Assembly (NCBI RefSeq): GCF_014203605.1
Contig: NZ_JACHJJ010000011.1
Location: forward strand, 124,001-188,000
DNA from: Thiemannella venezuelensis
GTDB lineage: Bacteria > Actinomycetota > Actinomycetes > Streptosporangiales > Streptosporangiaceae
Length of the DNA: 64,000 nt
Direction: 5' to 3'
Positions 37,111 to 45,729 of the stretch are shown in pieces. Below the pieces are notes generated by a model. It searched no databases. It had not been told where the DNA came from and saw only the letters and a list, made by a program, of their open reading frames with translations. Both the position numbers and the translations under genes were made by a program. The first letter of the stretch is position 1. Every line of letters starts with the position of its first letter.

Positions 37111-38634
37111 ATGACCATGGTGGATGTCGGGCAGGCGGCGGAACGCGGTCGGGAGGTCTCCTCCCGGGTCTCCGAGGAGGGGGCGGGCTGGGACTGTGTC
37201 GAGATCGGCGCGTTCAAGGAGCTGAGACCGAACCGGGAGTCGTTCTCCTGGCTCAACCCGCGCACGCTCTGGCGCTCCCGCAACGAGATCCTCGCGGGGC
37301 TGTTCGGCGACCCATCGGGGCAGGTCCGGGCGCGCTGGGTCGGGTCGCAGCGGGACCGGGGCGTCGACCCCTCCTTCCGAATCCCGTCGGACGCCGGGGA
37401 GGAGTTCTCCTTCCTGGTCCTCGGCGACACCGGCGAGGGCGACGCCTCGCAGTACGCCGTGGTCCCCGGCATGCTCAAGATCGGCGAGGGCACGGACTTC
37501 GCGGTCATCGCCAGCGACGTGATCTACCCCACCGGCTCCGGCAACGAGTACGAGGACAAGTTCTTCCGCCCCTACCAGGACTACCGCGCGCCGATCTACG
37601 CGATCCCCGGCAACCACGACTGGTACGACGGGCTCGGCGGCTTCATGCGGGTCTTCTGCGACGCCCCGGCGCTGAAGGCGCAGCGCGAGGGGTTCAAGCT
37701 CTCGCCGTCCGGGCTGCGCGGGCTGCTCTGGCGCAAGCCGGAGAGGATCGACGAGGCGCGGCTGGCCAGGGCGCGCGAGCGCCGGGCGCTGCCCGAGCAG
37801 CAGGCCGCGCAGCCGGGGCCGTACTGGGCGATGGAGACCCCCGGTCTGGTCATCGTGGGCGTGGACACCGGGATCGGCGGGGGCATCGACCGCGAGCAGG
37901 CGAACTGGCTCAGGGAGGTCTCGCTCGACCCCCGGCCCAAGGTGCTCATCACCGGCAAGCCCATCTACACCCGCAACGAGTACAAGCCGTCGAAGCTGGA
38001 GGGCGGCGGCACGATCGACGACATCGTGCGCGACCCCCGGCACAACTACGTCGCGGCCATCGGCGGGGACGTGCACAACTACCAGCGCTTCCCGGTGAAG
38101 GTGGACGACCGGACCTGCCGGACCGTCCAGTACATCGTGGCGGGCGGCTCCGGGGCCTTCACCCACGCCACCCACACCATCCCCCGGGTCACCGTCGGCG
38201 GGGTGCACGAGGACGACTACAAGTGCTACCCGCTCCGCGGCGACTCGTTGTCGTTCTACAGCAAGCTCTACAGCCGGCGGCTGCGCATGCGCTGGCTCTA
38301 CCTCACGCCGGACGAGGCCCTGTGCCTGATGTCCCAGCACGTCGGCAACACCCCGCCGCGCCCGATCGGCGGGGTGCGGATCACCCGCCGGATGCGCTGG
38401 GCGGCGCGGGTGCTCGGCGGCTGGCCGCTGCCGTTCCGGCTCCCGGTGGACAGGGTCTTCCACCGCTACCTGTCGGAGCTGTCCGACTGGGACGACCCGC
38501 CGTTCTTCAAGAGCTTCCTGCACGTCTCGGTGACTCCGGAGACGCTGCGGATCCGGTGCTTCGCCGCCACCGGCTGCCTGCCCCAGGAGATCGAACCCCC
38601 GCTCGAAGACGAGGTGTGCATCCCGCTCGCCTGA
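37111..38634 (+). CDS. Calcineurin-type metallophosphoesterase
   Basis: The 507-residue protein starts at ATG 37111; ATG 37117 is also possible. Metal-binding motifs occur in order: VLGDTGEGD (about residue 100, Asp), SDVIYPTGSGNEY, YAIPGNHDWYDG (Asn-His), and the late GGDVHNYQRF (His). The N-terminal 90 residues and the C-terminal 150 residues do not match a family I can name. Asn-Glu in the SDVIYPTG motif agrees with the purple-acid/calcineurin superfamily. Substrate is unknown. There is no signal peptide, so it is probably cytoplasmic, and it may be co-transcribed with the polymerase-like gene 35 bases downstream. Confidence 0.83.
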   Translation: MTMVDVGQAAERGREVSSRVSEEGAGWDCVEIGAFKELRPNRESFSWLNPRTLWRSRNEILAGLFGDPSGQVRARWVGSQRDRGVDPSFRIPSDAGEEFSFLVLGDTGEGDASQYAVVPGMLKIGEGTDFAVIASDVIYPTGSGNEYEDKFFRPYQDYRAPIYAIPGNHDWYDGLGGFMRVFCDAPALKAQREGFKLSPSGLRGLLWRKPERIDEARLARARERRALPEQQAAQPGPYWAMETPGLVIVGVDTGIGGGIDREQANWLREVSLDPRPKVLITGKPIYTRNEYKPSKLEGGGTIDDIVRDPRHNYVAAIGGDVHNYQRFPVKVDDRTCRTVQYIVAGGSGAFTHATHTIPRVTVGGVHEDDYKCYPLRGDSLSFYSKLYSRRLRMRWLYLTPDEALCLMSQHVGNTPPRPIGGVRITRRMRWAARVLGGWPLPFRLPVDRVFHRYLSELSDWDDPPFFKSFLHVSVTPETLRIRCFAATGCLPQEIEPPLEDEVCIPLA

Positions 38635-38669
38635 TCGAAACCGTCGGTCGCCCGTGGCACGCTGGGGGC

Positions 38670-40274
38670 ATGAACGTCGTGGTCGTGCCGGGAGACGAGG
38701 GCGGGGGGACGCTCCGGCCCGAGGGGAGCCCGGCCGCGGCCGTCGCGGATCTGGCGGCGGCCGCGCGGGAGCTGGAGGCGGGTCCCGGCGGGCCGCCGCG
38801 CTGGGTCTGGGCCGACACGCGGGAGGCCTACCCCGCCCTGCTCGCCCGGGGCGTGCGGCTCTCGCGCTGCCACGACCTCGCGCTGACCGAGGGCCTGCTC
38901 CTGGCCCACGGGGGCCGCCACGGCGAATCCCGCTCGGCGCGGGCGGCGCACGCCCGGCTGCACGGCCTGCCGGTCCCGGAGGAGCACCACGCGCCCGAGG
39001 CGCGGCAGGCCACGCTGTTCGACGAGGAGGTCCCGCCGCTCGGCGCGGAGCAGGCTGCCGAGGTCCACGCCGACCAGCTCCGGCGGATCGAGGCGGTGCC
39101 CGACCCGCACCGCTTCCGGCTGCTGGTCGCGGCCGAGTCCGCCGGGGCGCTGATCGCCGCGGAGATGGGCCACGACGGCATGCCCTGGCAGCGGGCCGAG
39201 CACGACGCGCTGCTGGCCGAGATGCTCGGCCCGCGCCCGGTGCACGGCATGCGCCCGGCCAAGCTCCAGGTCCTGGCCGACCAGGTCGCGGCCGTGTTCG
39301 GCACGGCGTTCAACCCCGACTCCTCGCAGCAGATCGTCAGGGCGTTCAAGTCCGCGGGCCTGACGATCTCCTCGTCCAGGGCCCACGAGCTCCGGCGGCT
39401 CGACCACCCCGGTGTCGCGCCGCTGCTCGCCTACAAGGAGCTCGCCAGGTTCCACAGCTTCCACGGCTGGGCCTGGGCCGACCAGTGGGTCCGCGACGAC
39501 CGCTTCCGCCCGGAGTTCGTCGTGGCAGGGGTGGTGACCGGCCGGTGGGCCACCAGCGGCGGCGGAGCGCTGCAGATCCACAAGGCCATGCGCAGGGCCG
39601 TCGTGGCCGACGAGGGCTGGACGCTGGTGGTCGCCGACGCCGCCCAGCTCGAACCCCGGGTGCTGGCCGCGATGGCCGGGGACGGCGGGCTGGCCCGGGC
39701 GGCCGGGCAGATCGACCTGTACCAGGCGCTCGCCCAGGCGTTCGGCGGTGAGCGCGACCACGCCAAGATCGCCATGCTCTCGGCGATGTACGGCGGGACC
39801 AGCGGGGACGCCCCCAAGCTGCTGGCAGTGATGCGCCAGCGCTTTCCCGACGCCTACCGGTTCGTGGAGGACGCGGCGCGGGCGGGGGAGGAGGGCAGGC
39901 TGGTCCGCTCCTGGCTGGGCCGTACCTGCCCGCCTCCCTCGGCCCGCTGGCGGGAGCTGGTCTCCGGGCCGGAGGGCGGCAGGGCGGCCCGCGACCGGGG
40001 GCGCTTCACCCGCAACTTCGTGGTGCAGGCGACCGCGGCCGAGTGGGCGCTGGTGCTGATGGCCGTGCTGCGCGGGCTGCTGCCGGACCCGGCCCGGCTG
40101 GTGTTCTTCCAGCACGACGAGGTGATGGTGCACTGCCCCGCCGAGCTGGCCGGGCAGGTCGTCACCGCGGTGGGCCGGGCCGCGGAGGAGGCGACCCGGC
40201 TGCTGTTCGGCCCGACGCCGGTCCGCTTCCCGATGGAGACCGCCACGGTGCGGTGCTACGCCGACGCCAAATGA
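38670..40274 (+). CDS. Bifunctional 3'-5' exonuclease/DNA polymerase-like protein (family A)
   Basis: This 534-residue protein contains a family A polymerase core: motif A VVADAAQLEPRVLAAM (Asp), motif B RDHAKIAMLSAMYG (Arg and Lys kept, the usual Phe is Leu) and motif C FFQHDEVMVH (His-Asp-Glu). The N-terminal exonuclease-like region (about 1-190) lacks the DEDD acidic set, so proofreading is probably lost. It is half the size of PolA. Stand-alone members are widespread in actinobacteria and their role is not established. Translesion or repair synthesis is possible. The ATG has GGGGG close upstream. Confidence 0.83.
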   Translation: MNVVVVPGDEGGGTLRPEGSPAAAVADLAAAARELEAGPGGPPRWVWADTREAYPALLARGVRLSRCHDLALTEGLLLAHGGRHGESRSARAAHARLHGLPVPEEHHAPEARQATLFDEEVPPLGAEQAAEVHADQLRRIEAVPDPHRFRLLVAAESAGALIAAEMGHDGMPWQRAEHDALLAEMLGPRPVHGMRPAKLQVLADQVAAVFGTAFNPDSSQQIVRAFKSAGLTISSSRAHELRRLDHPGVAPLLAYKELARFHSFHGWAWADQWVRDDRFRPEFVVAGVVTGRWATSGGGALQIHKAMRRAVVADEGWTLVVADAAQLEPRVLAAMAGDGGLARAAGQIDLYQALAQAFGGERDHAKIAMLSAMYGGTSGDAPKLLAVMRQRFPDAYRFVEDAARAGEEGRLVRSWLGRTCPPPSARWRELVSGPEGGRAARDRGRFTRNFVVQATAAEWALVLMAVLRGLLPDPARLVFFQHDEVMVHCPAELAGQVVTAVGRAAEEATRLLFGPTPVRFPMETATVRCYADAK

Positions 40275-40373
40275 CGCGAACCGGCCGGGCGAGGCGCACC
40301 GGCCGGGCCCGGCGGGCGGATGCGGCGGACGGATGCGGCGGACGGCCCGGTGGACGAGCGCGGCGGGCGCCGG

Positions 40374-41744
40374 TCAGCGGCGGTCGAGGGCCAGCCAGAG
40401 GCCGGTGGCCGTCACCATGACCGCAACGGCGGTGCCGAGCGTCCCGTAGGACAGGGTCTCCACGATCACTCCGGCGACCACCGTGCCGGTCGCGCCGCAG
40501 CCGTTCATCACCAGGTCCGACAGGCCCTGTACGGCGGGGCGCCGCTCCAGCGGCACCGACTCGGTGAGCAGCGCCGAACCGGAGACCAGCCCGCAGGACC
40601 AGCCCAGGCCCAGCAGGACCAGTCCGGCGGTCACCTGCGGCACGCCGTGCTCGCCCGCCGTACCGGCCAGGACGGCGGCGGCCAGCAGCAGCGCCATGCC
40701 GAGCACCAGCACCTGGACCCGGCCGATCCGGTCGGCCAGCCAGCCGACCACCGGGGAGAGCACGTACATGCCGACGACGTGGAGGCTGATCACCAGGCCG
40801 ATGACCGTGACGCCGGCGCCGTGGTGGTCGAGGTGGATCGGGGTCATCGACATGATCGAGACCATGGCGGTGTGGCTGATCGCGATCGCGGCGAGCGCCC
40901 GCCACGCGGCCGGGGACTCGCGCAGCGAGCGCCACGCGGCCCGCAGCGTGCCCTCGGCCTTCGGGGCGGTCCGGGCGATCCCGGGCTTCAGGGCGGCGGC
41001 GGGTGCCGCGGCCTCGGGTGCCGCGGCCGCCTGCCTGGTCGCGGCCTCGGGGGCCGCGCCGGTCACCGGGGCACCGGCCCGGGAGGCGGCGAGCGAGCGG
41101 GCCAGGACCAGCGGGTCGGGACGGAGAGCGAGCGTGATGACGCCCAGGGCGACGGCGAAGGCCAGCAGCGCCAGGACGAACGGGCCGGTGTAGTCGGCCA
41201 GGCCCAGCTCCCTGGCCAGGTCGTCGGCGGGCCCGGCGAGGTTGGGCCCGGCGACCGAGCCGATCGTGGCCGCCCACACCACCCACGACAGGTGCCGGGC
41301 GGAGTGACCGGGCGGGGACAGGTCCGTGGCCGAGTAGCGCGAGGCCAGGTTGCCCGCACCGCCGCTGCCGAACAGCACCAGTCCGGCCAGGAGCAGCGGC
41401 CAGGAGCCGAGGGCGATGGCGAGCACCGTGACCAGGCAGCCGAGCATCGCGCAGGCGTAGGCCAGGGTCAGCCCGGTCCGCCGCCCGCCCTTTCCGGAGG
41501 CCCTGGCCGTGGGCAGGGCGAACAGCGCGGCGCCGAGCACGGTCGCGGTGCCCGCCAGGCCGCCGACCGCCTCCGAGCCGGAGAGCTTGGTGACCACCAC
41601 CGTGCTGAGCGTGAACCCCACGGCGGTGCCCATGCCGCTGGCGATCTGCGCGGCGGTCAGGACGCCCAGGGTCCGCCGCTGCACGGCGGCCACAGCCGCA
41701 GGCTTATCAGGGGATAAATCGGTGTTTGTATGGGTTGCGGTCAC
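40374..41744 (-). CDS. MFS transporter, 12-helix
   Basis: The 456-residue protein starts at GTG 41744. Two six-helix halves flank a long cytoplasmic loop that is Ala/Pro-rich (APEAATRQAAAAPEAAAPAA). The second half contains the loop motif GWLADRIGRVQVLVLGMAL. The first half has ASGKGGRRTGL in the equivalent place. Substrate cannot be inferred from the sequence. A 14-bp perfect inverted repeat overlaps the start codon, so expression is likely controlled by a local regulator, although no regulator gene is adjacent. The next gene upstream is a Ser/Thr kinase on the same strand. Confidence 0.84.
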   Translation of the reverse strand: MTATHTNTDLSPDKPAAVAAVQRRTLGVLTAAQIASGMGTAVGFTLSTVVVTKLSGSEAVGGLAGTATVLGAALFALPTARASGKGGRRTGLTLAYACAMLGCLVTVLAIALGSWPLLLAGLVLFGSGGAGNLASRYSATDLSPPGHSARHLSWVVWAATIGSVAGPNLAGPADDLARELGLADYTGPFVLALLAFAVALGVITLALRPDPLVLARSLAASRAGAPVTGAAPEAATRQAAAAPEAAAPAAALKPGIARTAPKAEGTLRAAWRSLRESPAAWRALAAIAISHTAMVSIMSMTPIHLDHHGAGVTVIGLVISLHVVGMYVLSPVVGWLADRIGRVQVLVLGMALLLAAAVLAGTAGEHGVPQVTAGLVLLGLGWSCGLVSGSALLTESVPLERRPAVQGLSDLVMNGCGATGTVVAGVIVETLSYGTLGTAVAVMVTATGLWLALDRR

Positions 41745-41773
41745 GAGTGAAGTCTGCCATCACTCGTGACCGC
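41737..41773. promoter_or_regulatory. 14-bp perfect inverted repeat over MFS start codon
   Basis: GCGGTCACGAGTGA (41737-41750) is complementary to TCACTCGTGACCGC (41760-41773), with a 9-base spacer. The left arm contains the GTG start of the transporter (41742-41744). This could be an operator or, in mRNA, a stem that hides the start. Confidence 0.55.
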
Positions 41774-41848
41774 GATCCCATGCCGGAGTACCGGCACGGC
41801 CCGGCGGGCGGACCGGAGGCCCGGACGCCGGCGGCGCGGAGCCGGGTG

Positions 41849-44038
41849 TCAGAGCGCGGGGTCGAAGGCGCCGAAGAACGCCTCGACCAGCCCGGAGCTC
41901 TTCTCCCAGTCGATGTCCTTCACCCGGATCGTGATCTGGTAGGCGATCTCATCGCTCACCACCACGTAGCGGGTCAGCCCGTGCATCGGCACGATGCCGT
42001 CGACGTAGGTGTACTCCCAGTCGGCGGCCTTCCACTCGCCGTAGGCGACCGGGGACACGCCGACCTCGGTGTACTCGTCCAGCCCGGTCTTGTCGACCTT
42101 GCCGAGCGCGGCCACCGGGTCGGCCGCCGGCACCTCGGTGACGACGATGCTCCGGCCGCTGCTCTTCGGCCCGGAGAAGGTGACGGTGCCGTCGTCGCTC
42201 GCCCGCACCGTCCAGTTGCCGGGAACCGCACCGGAGACGCCGCCCCCGCTCAGCTTCTTGAACCCCTCGGGGACCTCGCCGCTCCTGCCCGACGACGGGA
42301 CCGGGTCGGCGGACGCGGAGACCGCCGGGGACGACGCGCCGGTCTCGGGGGCGGTCGAGTCGCCGGGCAGCAGGGTCAGCAGGGCGGCGACGACCACGCC
42401 CACCGCCCCGAGCCCGGTCACCAGCAGCAGGCGCGGGGTCGGGCGCCCGTCGCGCATCCAGTCCTCGCCGGAGGCGTCCCTGCGGCGCGCGCTCCGGCGG
42501 CCCGCCGCGGGAGCGGTCTCCCGGAAGCGCCCGGCCCGGCGCGGCCCTGTCTCCAGGGCCTCGCGGGCGGAGGCCGCGGCGGGCAGGATCGGGGCCGGGA
42601 CGCCGGGGGCCGCGGCCGGCCGGGCGGCGGAGCCTGCGGTGATCTCGCCGGAGGCGCTGCGCAGCGGGTCGAAGCTGCGCATCGGATCGAACGGGTCGGC
42701 ACTGTTCGCGCCGAACGGGTCGGCACTGTTCGCGCCGAACGGGTCGGCACTGCTCGCGCCGAACGGGTCGGCGCCGAGGACGTCCCCGGAGGCGCCGGGA
42801 CCGGCCGGCCGGCCCAATTCCGCCGAGGTGCTGCGCAGCGCGTCGTAGCCGCGCCGGTGCCCGCCGGGAGCGGCGGGGATGCCGACCTGCCCTGAGGTGG
42901 ACAGCAGGTCGGTGCGGTGCGCCCCCGATGGGCTGGACAGCGCGTCGTAGCCCGCGGGGTGGCCGCCGGAGACGCTGCTCTGCGGGTCGTACGGCACGCG
43001 CACCGGGCCCGAGGGGGTCTCGATGATCCGGGAGGGCATCGGGCCGGACGGCGGGTCCAGGGGCGGCATGAGATGCACCGGCATGGAGTTGCCGGGGACC
43101 GGCATCACCGTGGGCACCTGGGAGTTGGGTCCCCGGTTCGGGGTGTTGGATCCGTGGCTGCGCAGTACCTGCTCCAGCAGGTCCGACACCTGGGCCGCGG
43201 AGATCCGGTCGGCCGGGTTCTTGCGGAGCAGGCCATCGATGATGCCGGCCAGCGCCCCGGCGCGCACCGGCCGGGCGGGCTCCTGGGTGAGGATCGCGCC
43301 GAGGACCGCCATCGCGTCGGGACCCTCGTACGGCGGGCGGCCCTCGACCGCCGCGTACAGGGTGGCGCCGAAGGACCACAGGTCGGCGGCCTGTGTGATC
43401 GGCTGGCCGGAGAGGCGCTCCGGCGGGATGTAGGCGGGCGAGCCCATCAGCAGCCCGGTCTGGGTGATCGTGACGTCGCCTTCGATGGCGGCGATGCCGA
43501 AGTCGGTGAGCACCACCCGGTCGGCGGTGAGCAGCACGTTGCCCGGCTTGATGTCGCGGTGCAGGATTCCGGCGGCGTGCGCGTGGCGCAGGGCGTCCAG
43601 GACCCGGATGCCGATCTCGGCGGCCTGGGCGACCGGGAGCGGCCCGCTCTGCCGTACGGCCTGCTCCAGGGACCAGGCGCGGACGAGCTCCATCACGATC
43701 CAGGGGCGCCCGTCCTCCTCGACGACGTCGTGGACGGTCACGATCCCCGGATGGCTGATCCTGGCCGCGGAGCGCGCCTCGCGCATCATGCGCCGGTGCG
43801 CCACCTGCTTGCCCGCGTGGTCCAGGCCGTAGGGAAGGATCAGTTCCTTGACCGCGACGTCGCGGTCGAGCAGCACGTCGTGCGCGTGCCAGACCATGCC
43901 CATTCCGCCGCGGCCGACGGGCGACAGCAGGCGGTAGCGCCTGCCGACCAGTCTTCCCTGTCCCTCCGGTGCGGTCCCGGTGATGTTCGCACCCTCCGGT
44001 CCAGGGGGTACCTTGCCGATCACGCGATCCGCTGACAT
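41849..44038 (-). CDS. Ser/Thr protein kinase with extracytoplasmic sensor domain
   Basis: The protein has 729 residues from ATG 44038 (GGGGGGCGGGG just upstream; a start 42 bases earlier is weaker). The kinase domain spans about 30-300: GRGGMGMVWHAHDVLL, ILHRDIKPGNVLL, TDFGIAAI, GSPAYIPPERLSG. A 200-residue linker follows, rich in Pro/Gly/Ser, with a tandem octapeptide ADPFGANS. One helix (about 530-550, VTGLGAVGVVVAALLTLL) leads to a C-terminal domain of about 160 residues (PEGFKKLSGGGVSGAVPGNW to SGLVEAFFGAFDPA). That sensor fold is common in actinobacterial kinases but its ligand is unknown. Confidence 0.9.
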   Translation of the reverse strand: MSADRVIGKVPPGPEGANITGTAPEGQGRLVGRRYRLLSPVGRGGMGMVWHAHDVLLDRDVAVKELILPYGLDHAGKQVAHRRMMREARSAARISHPGIVTVHDVVEEDGRPWIVMELVRAWSLEQAVRQSGPLPVAQAAEIGIRVLDALRHAHAAGILHRDIKPGNVLLTADRVVLTDFGIAAIEGDVTITQTGLLMGSPAYIPPERLSGQPITQAADLWSFGATLYAAVEGRPPYEGPDAMAVLGAILTQEPARPVRAGALAGIIDGLLRKNPADRISAAQVSDLLEQVLRSHGSNTPNRGPNSQVPTVMPVPGNSMPVHLMPPLDPPSGPMPSRIIETPSGPVRVPYDPQSSVSGGHPAGYDALSSPSGAHRTDLLSTSGQVGIPAAPGGHRRGYDALRSTSAELGRPAGPGASGDVLGADPFGASSADPFGANSADPFGANSADPFDPMRSFDPLRSASGEITAGSAARPAAAPGVPAPILPAAASAREALETGPRRAGRFRETAPAAGRRSARRRDASGEDWMRDGRPTPRLLLVTGLGAVGVVVAALLTLLPGDSTAPETGASSPAVSASADPVPSSGRSGEVPEGFKKLSGGGVSGAVPGNWTVRASDDGTVTFSGPKSSGRSIVVTEVPAADPVAALGKVDKTGLDEYTEVGVSPVAYGEWKAADWEYTYVDGIVPMHGLTRYVVVSDEIAYQITIRVKDIDWEKSSGLVEAFFGAFDPAL
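42688..42770 (-). repeat. 24-bp in-frame tandem repeat in kinase linker
   Basis: Three full units and part of a fourth start at 42688, 42712, 42736 and 42760. Each encodes an ADPFGANS-type octapeptide. The units are nearly identical at the DNA level, so expansion is recent and copy number may vary between strains. Confidence 0.75.
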
Positions 44039-44255
44039 ACCCCGCCCCCCATGTCCAACCCTATTTGTGAGGTTGAACACGATATAGGGCTTACATTCGG
44101 CAATGGAAGCTGGGTCATGGAGAAAGCGTTGCCTCCTATTTGCCGGTGACTGGTGTTCTTTGTGTGGCGGTGTCGCCGCCCGGCCCCTGACGTGGGCGGA
44201 TACGAGCCGCCGGTGAGGCGTCCCGGTCCGGCCGTGCTTTATCGGAAACGATCAC

Positions 44256-45650
44256 TTATCCGGCCGGCACGGCGCCCGCCAGGGCGGCCAGCGCCTCGGT
44301 GAACGCCGAGGCGGGCGGGGTGACCAGGCCCGCCCCCACCTGCCCGGTGCCCGCCACCCGGCCCGCGATGCCGGTGTTCACCGTCGGCAGCAACCCGGTC
44401 CTGGCCACCAGCGTCACGTCCACGCCGACCGGGGTGCCGCGGAAGCCGAGGCCGGGGATCTGGTAGGCCGGGTGCTCGGCGAGGGTGATCTCGTACATCG
44501 AGCGGGTGGCCGCGACGGCCGCGGAGACGTCGCCTCCGACGAACCTGACGATCGCCGGAGCCGCGGCCATCGCGAAGCCGCCCAGCCCGGCGGTCTCGGT
44601 GATCGTCGAATCGCCGATGTCGGGGTTGGCGTCCGCCGGGCCGTACGCGCCGAGGTAGAGCCCGTCCGGCACCCCCGCCGGGCCGGTGAACCAGCGATCG
44701 CCCAGGCCGGAGACCTGCACGCCGAAGTCGGTGCCGTTGCGCGCCATCGCCACGACCAGTGTGGAACCGGGCACGTCCCTGGCCGCGTCGGTGCTCACCT
44801 TGCACGCGGCCATGCCCGCGTTGAGGAAGAAGTGGTCGTTGCCGCCCGCGAAGCGCAGCACCCCGGCCGCGTGGGCGGGGGCGGCCTCGACCAGGCCCGG
44901 CGCCAGCTCGCGGATCAGGAGCGAGGTCGCGGCGCGGTTGCGGTTGTGCAGCTCGTCGCCCATCTGCAGGGCCTGCGCGACCAGCGCCCGCAGGTCCAGC
45001 GGGCCGGTCAGCTCCAGGGCGGCCCGGAGCGAGGGGCCGAGCACCTCGCCCATCCAGCGCAGCCGGTCGATCACCTCGGGCCCGTAGGCGCCGTAGCGCA
45101 GCACCTTGCCGAGCCCCTCGTTGAGCGAGCAGTAGGCGGTGCCGCCGTGCTCGGCGTCGCGCACCTCGAACATCCACATCGACGGGCTGACCACGCCCGC
45201 CATCGGCCCCACCGTCCGGTGGCGGTGGCAGGGCTCCAGCCGGGCGCGCCCGGAGGCCAGCCGCTCCTCCGCCTCTCCGGCGTCGGCGGCCAGGCCCTCC
45301 AGCAGCATCGCGCCGATCAGCGCGCCGCGCATCGGCCCCGAGGCGCGCTCCCAGGTGATCGGCGGCCCGGCGTGCAGGAACGTGCCCGGTGGCAGGTCCA
45401 GCACCTCGCGCGCGGGCCGTACCGCGACGAGCTGCGGGCGGGCGGAGACCAGCCTGCCCACCGCCCGGGCGTTGGCGGCGGCGCGGCGGGGGTCGGCCAG
45501 CACCCGCGCCAGGTCCGCCTCGGTGCCGGGCAGCGGCGGGCGCCAGTCCACCGCCACCCGCGGTACGGCCTGCGCGTCCAGCGCCCGGCCGAGCACGTCC
45601 GCCCCGGCCGTGACCACGCGGGGCTCGCCGGAGAGCATGGGCAGCGTCAT
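44256..45650 (-). CDS. DUF1116 protein (YlbE-like), FdrA partner
   Basis: The protein has 464 residues from ATG 45650, preceded at 6 bases by AGGAG; an ATG at 45740 would overlap fdrA by 11 bases but has no such site. Family features include GPPITWERASGPMRGALIGA, ARLEPCHRHRTVGPMAGVVS, the RNRAATSLLIREL segment and ARNGTDFGVQVSGLGDRWF. DUF1116 proteins are encoded with FdrA. In E. coli the set FdrA, YlbE (DUF1116) and YlbF (DUF2877) is reported to form the oxamate carbamoyltransferase of allantoin catabolism. It is the last gene of a three-gene operon here. Confidence 0.86.
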   Translation of the reverse strand: MTLPMLSGEPRVVTAGADVLGRALDAQAVPRVAVDWRPPLPGTEADLARVLADPRRAAANARAVGRLVSARPQLVAVRPAREVLDLPPGTFLHAGPPITWERASGPMRGALIGAMLLEGLAADAGEAEERLASGRARLEPCHRHRTVGPMAGVVSPSMWMFEVRDAEHGGTAYCSLNEGLGKVLRYGAYGPEVIDRLRWMGEVLGPSLRAALELTGPLDLRALVAQALQMGDELHNRNRAATSLLIRELAPGLVEAAPAHAAGVLRFAGGNDHFFLNAGMAACKVSTDAARDVPGSTLVVAMARNGTDFGVQVSGLGDRWFTGPAGVPDGLYLGAYGPADANPDIGDSTITETAGLGGFAMAAAPAIVRFVGGDVSAAVAATRSMYEITLAEHPAYQIPGLGFRGTPVGVDVTLVARTGLLPTVNTGIAGRVAGTGQVGAGLVTPPASAFTEALAALAGAVPAG

Positions 45651-45729
45651 CGGGCACTCCTGACAGGGAGGGGGCGTCGGGCCCGGGGCGTCCCGCCGGG
45701 CGACGTCCGGGATCGCGGGCCGCCGGGTG

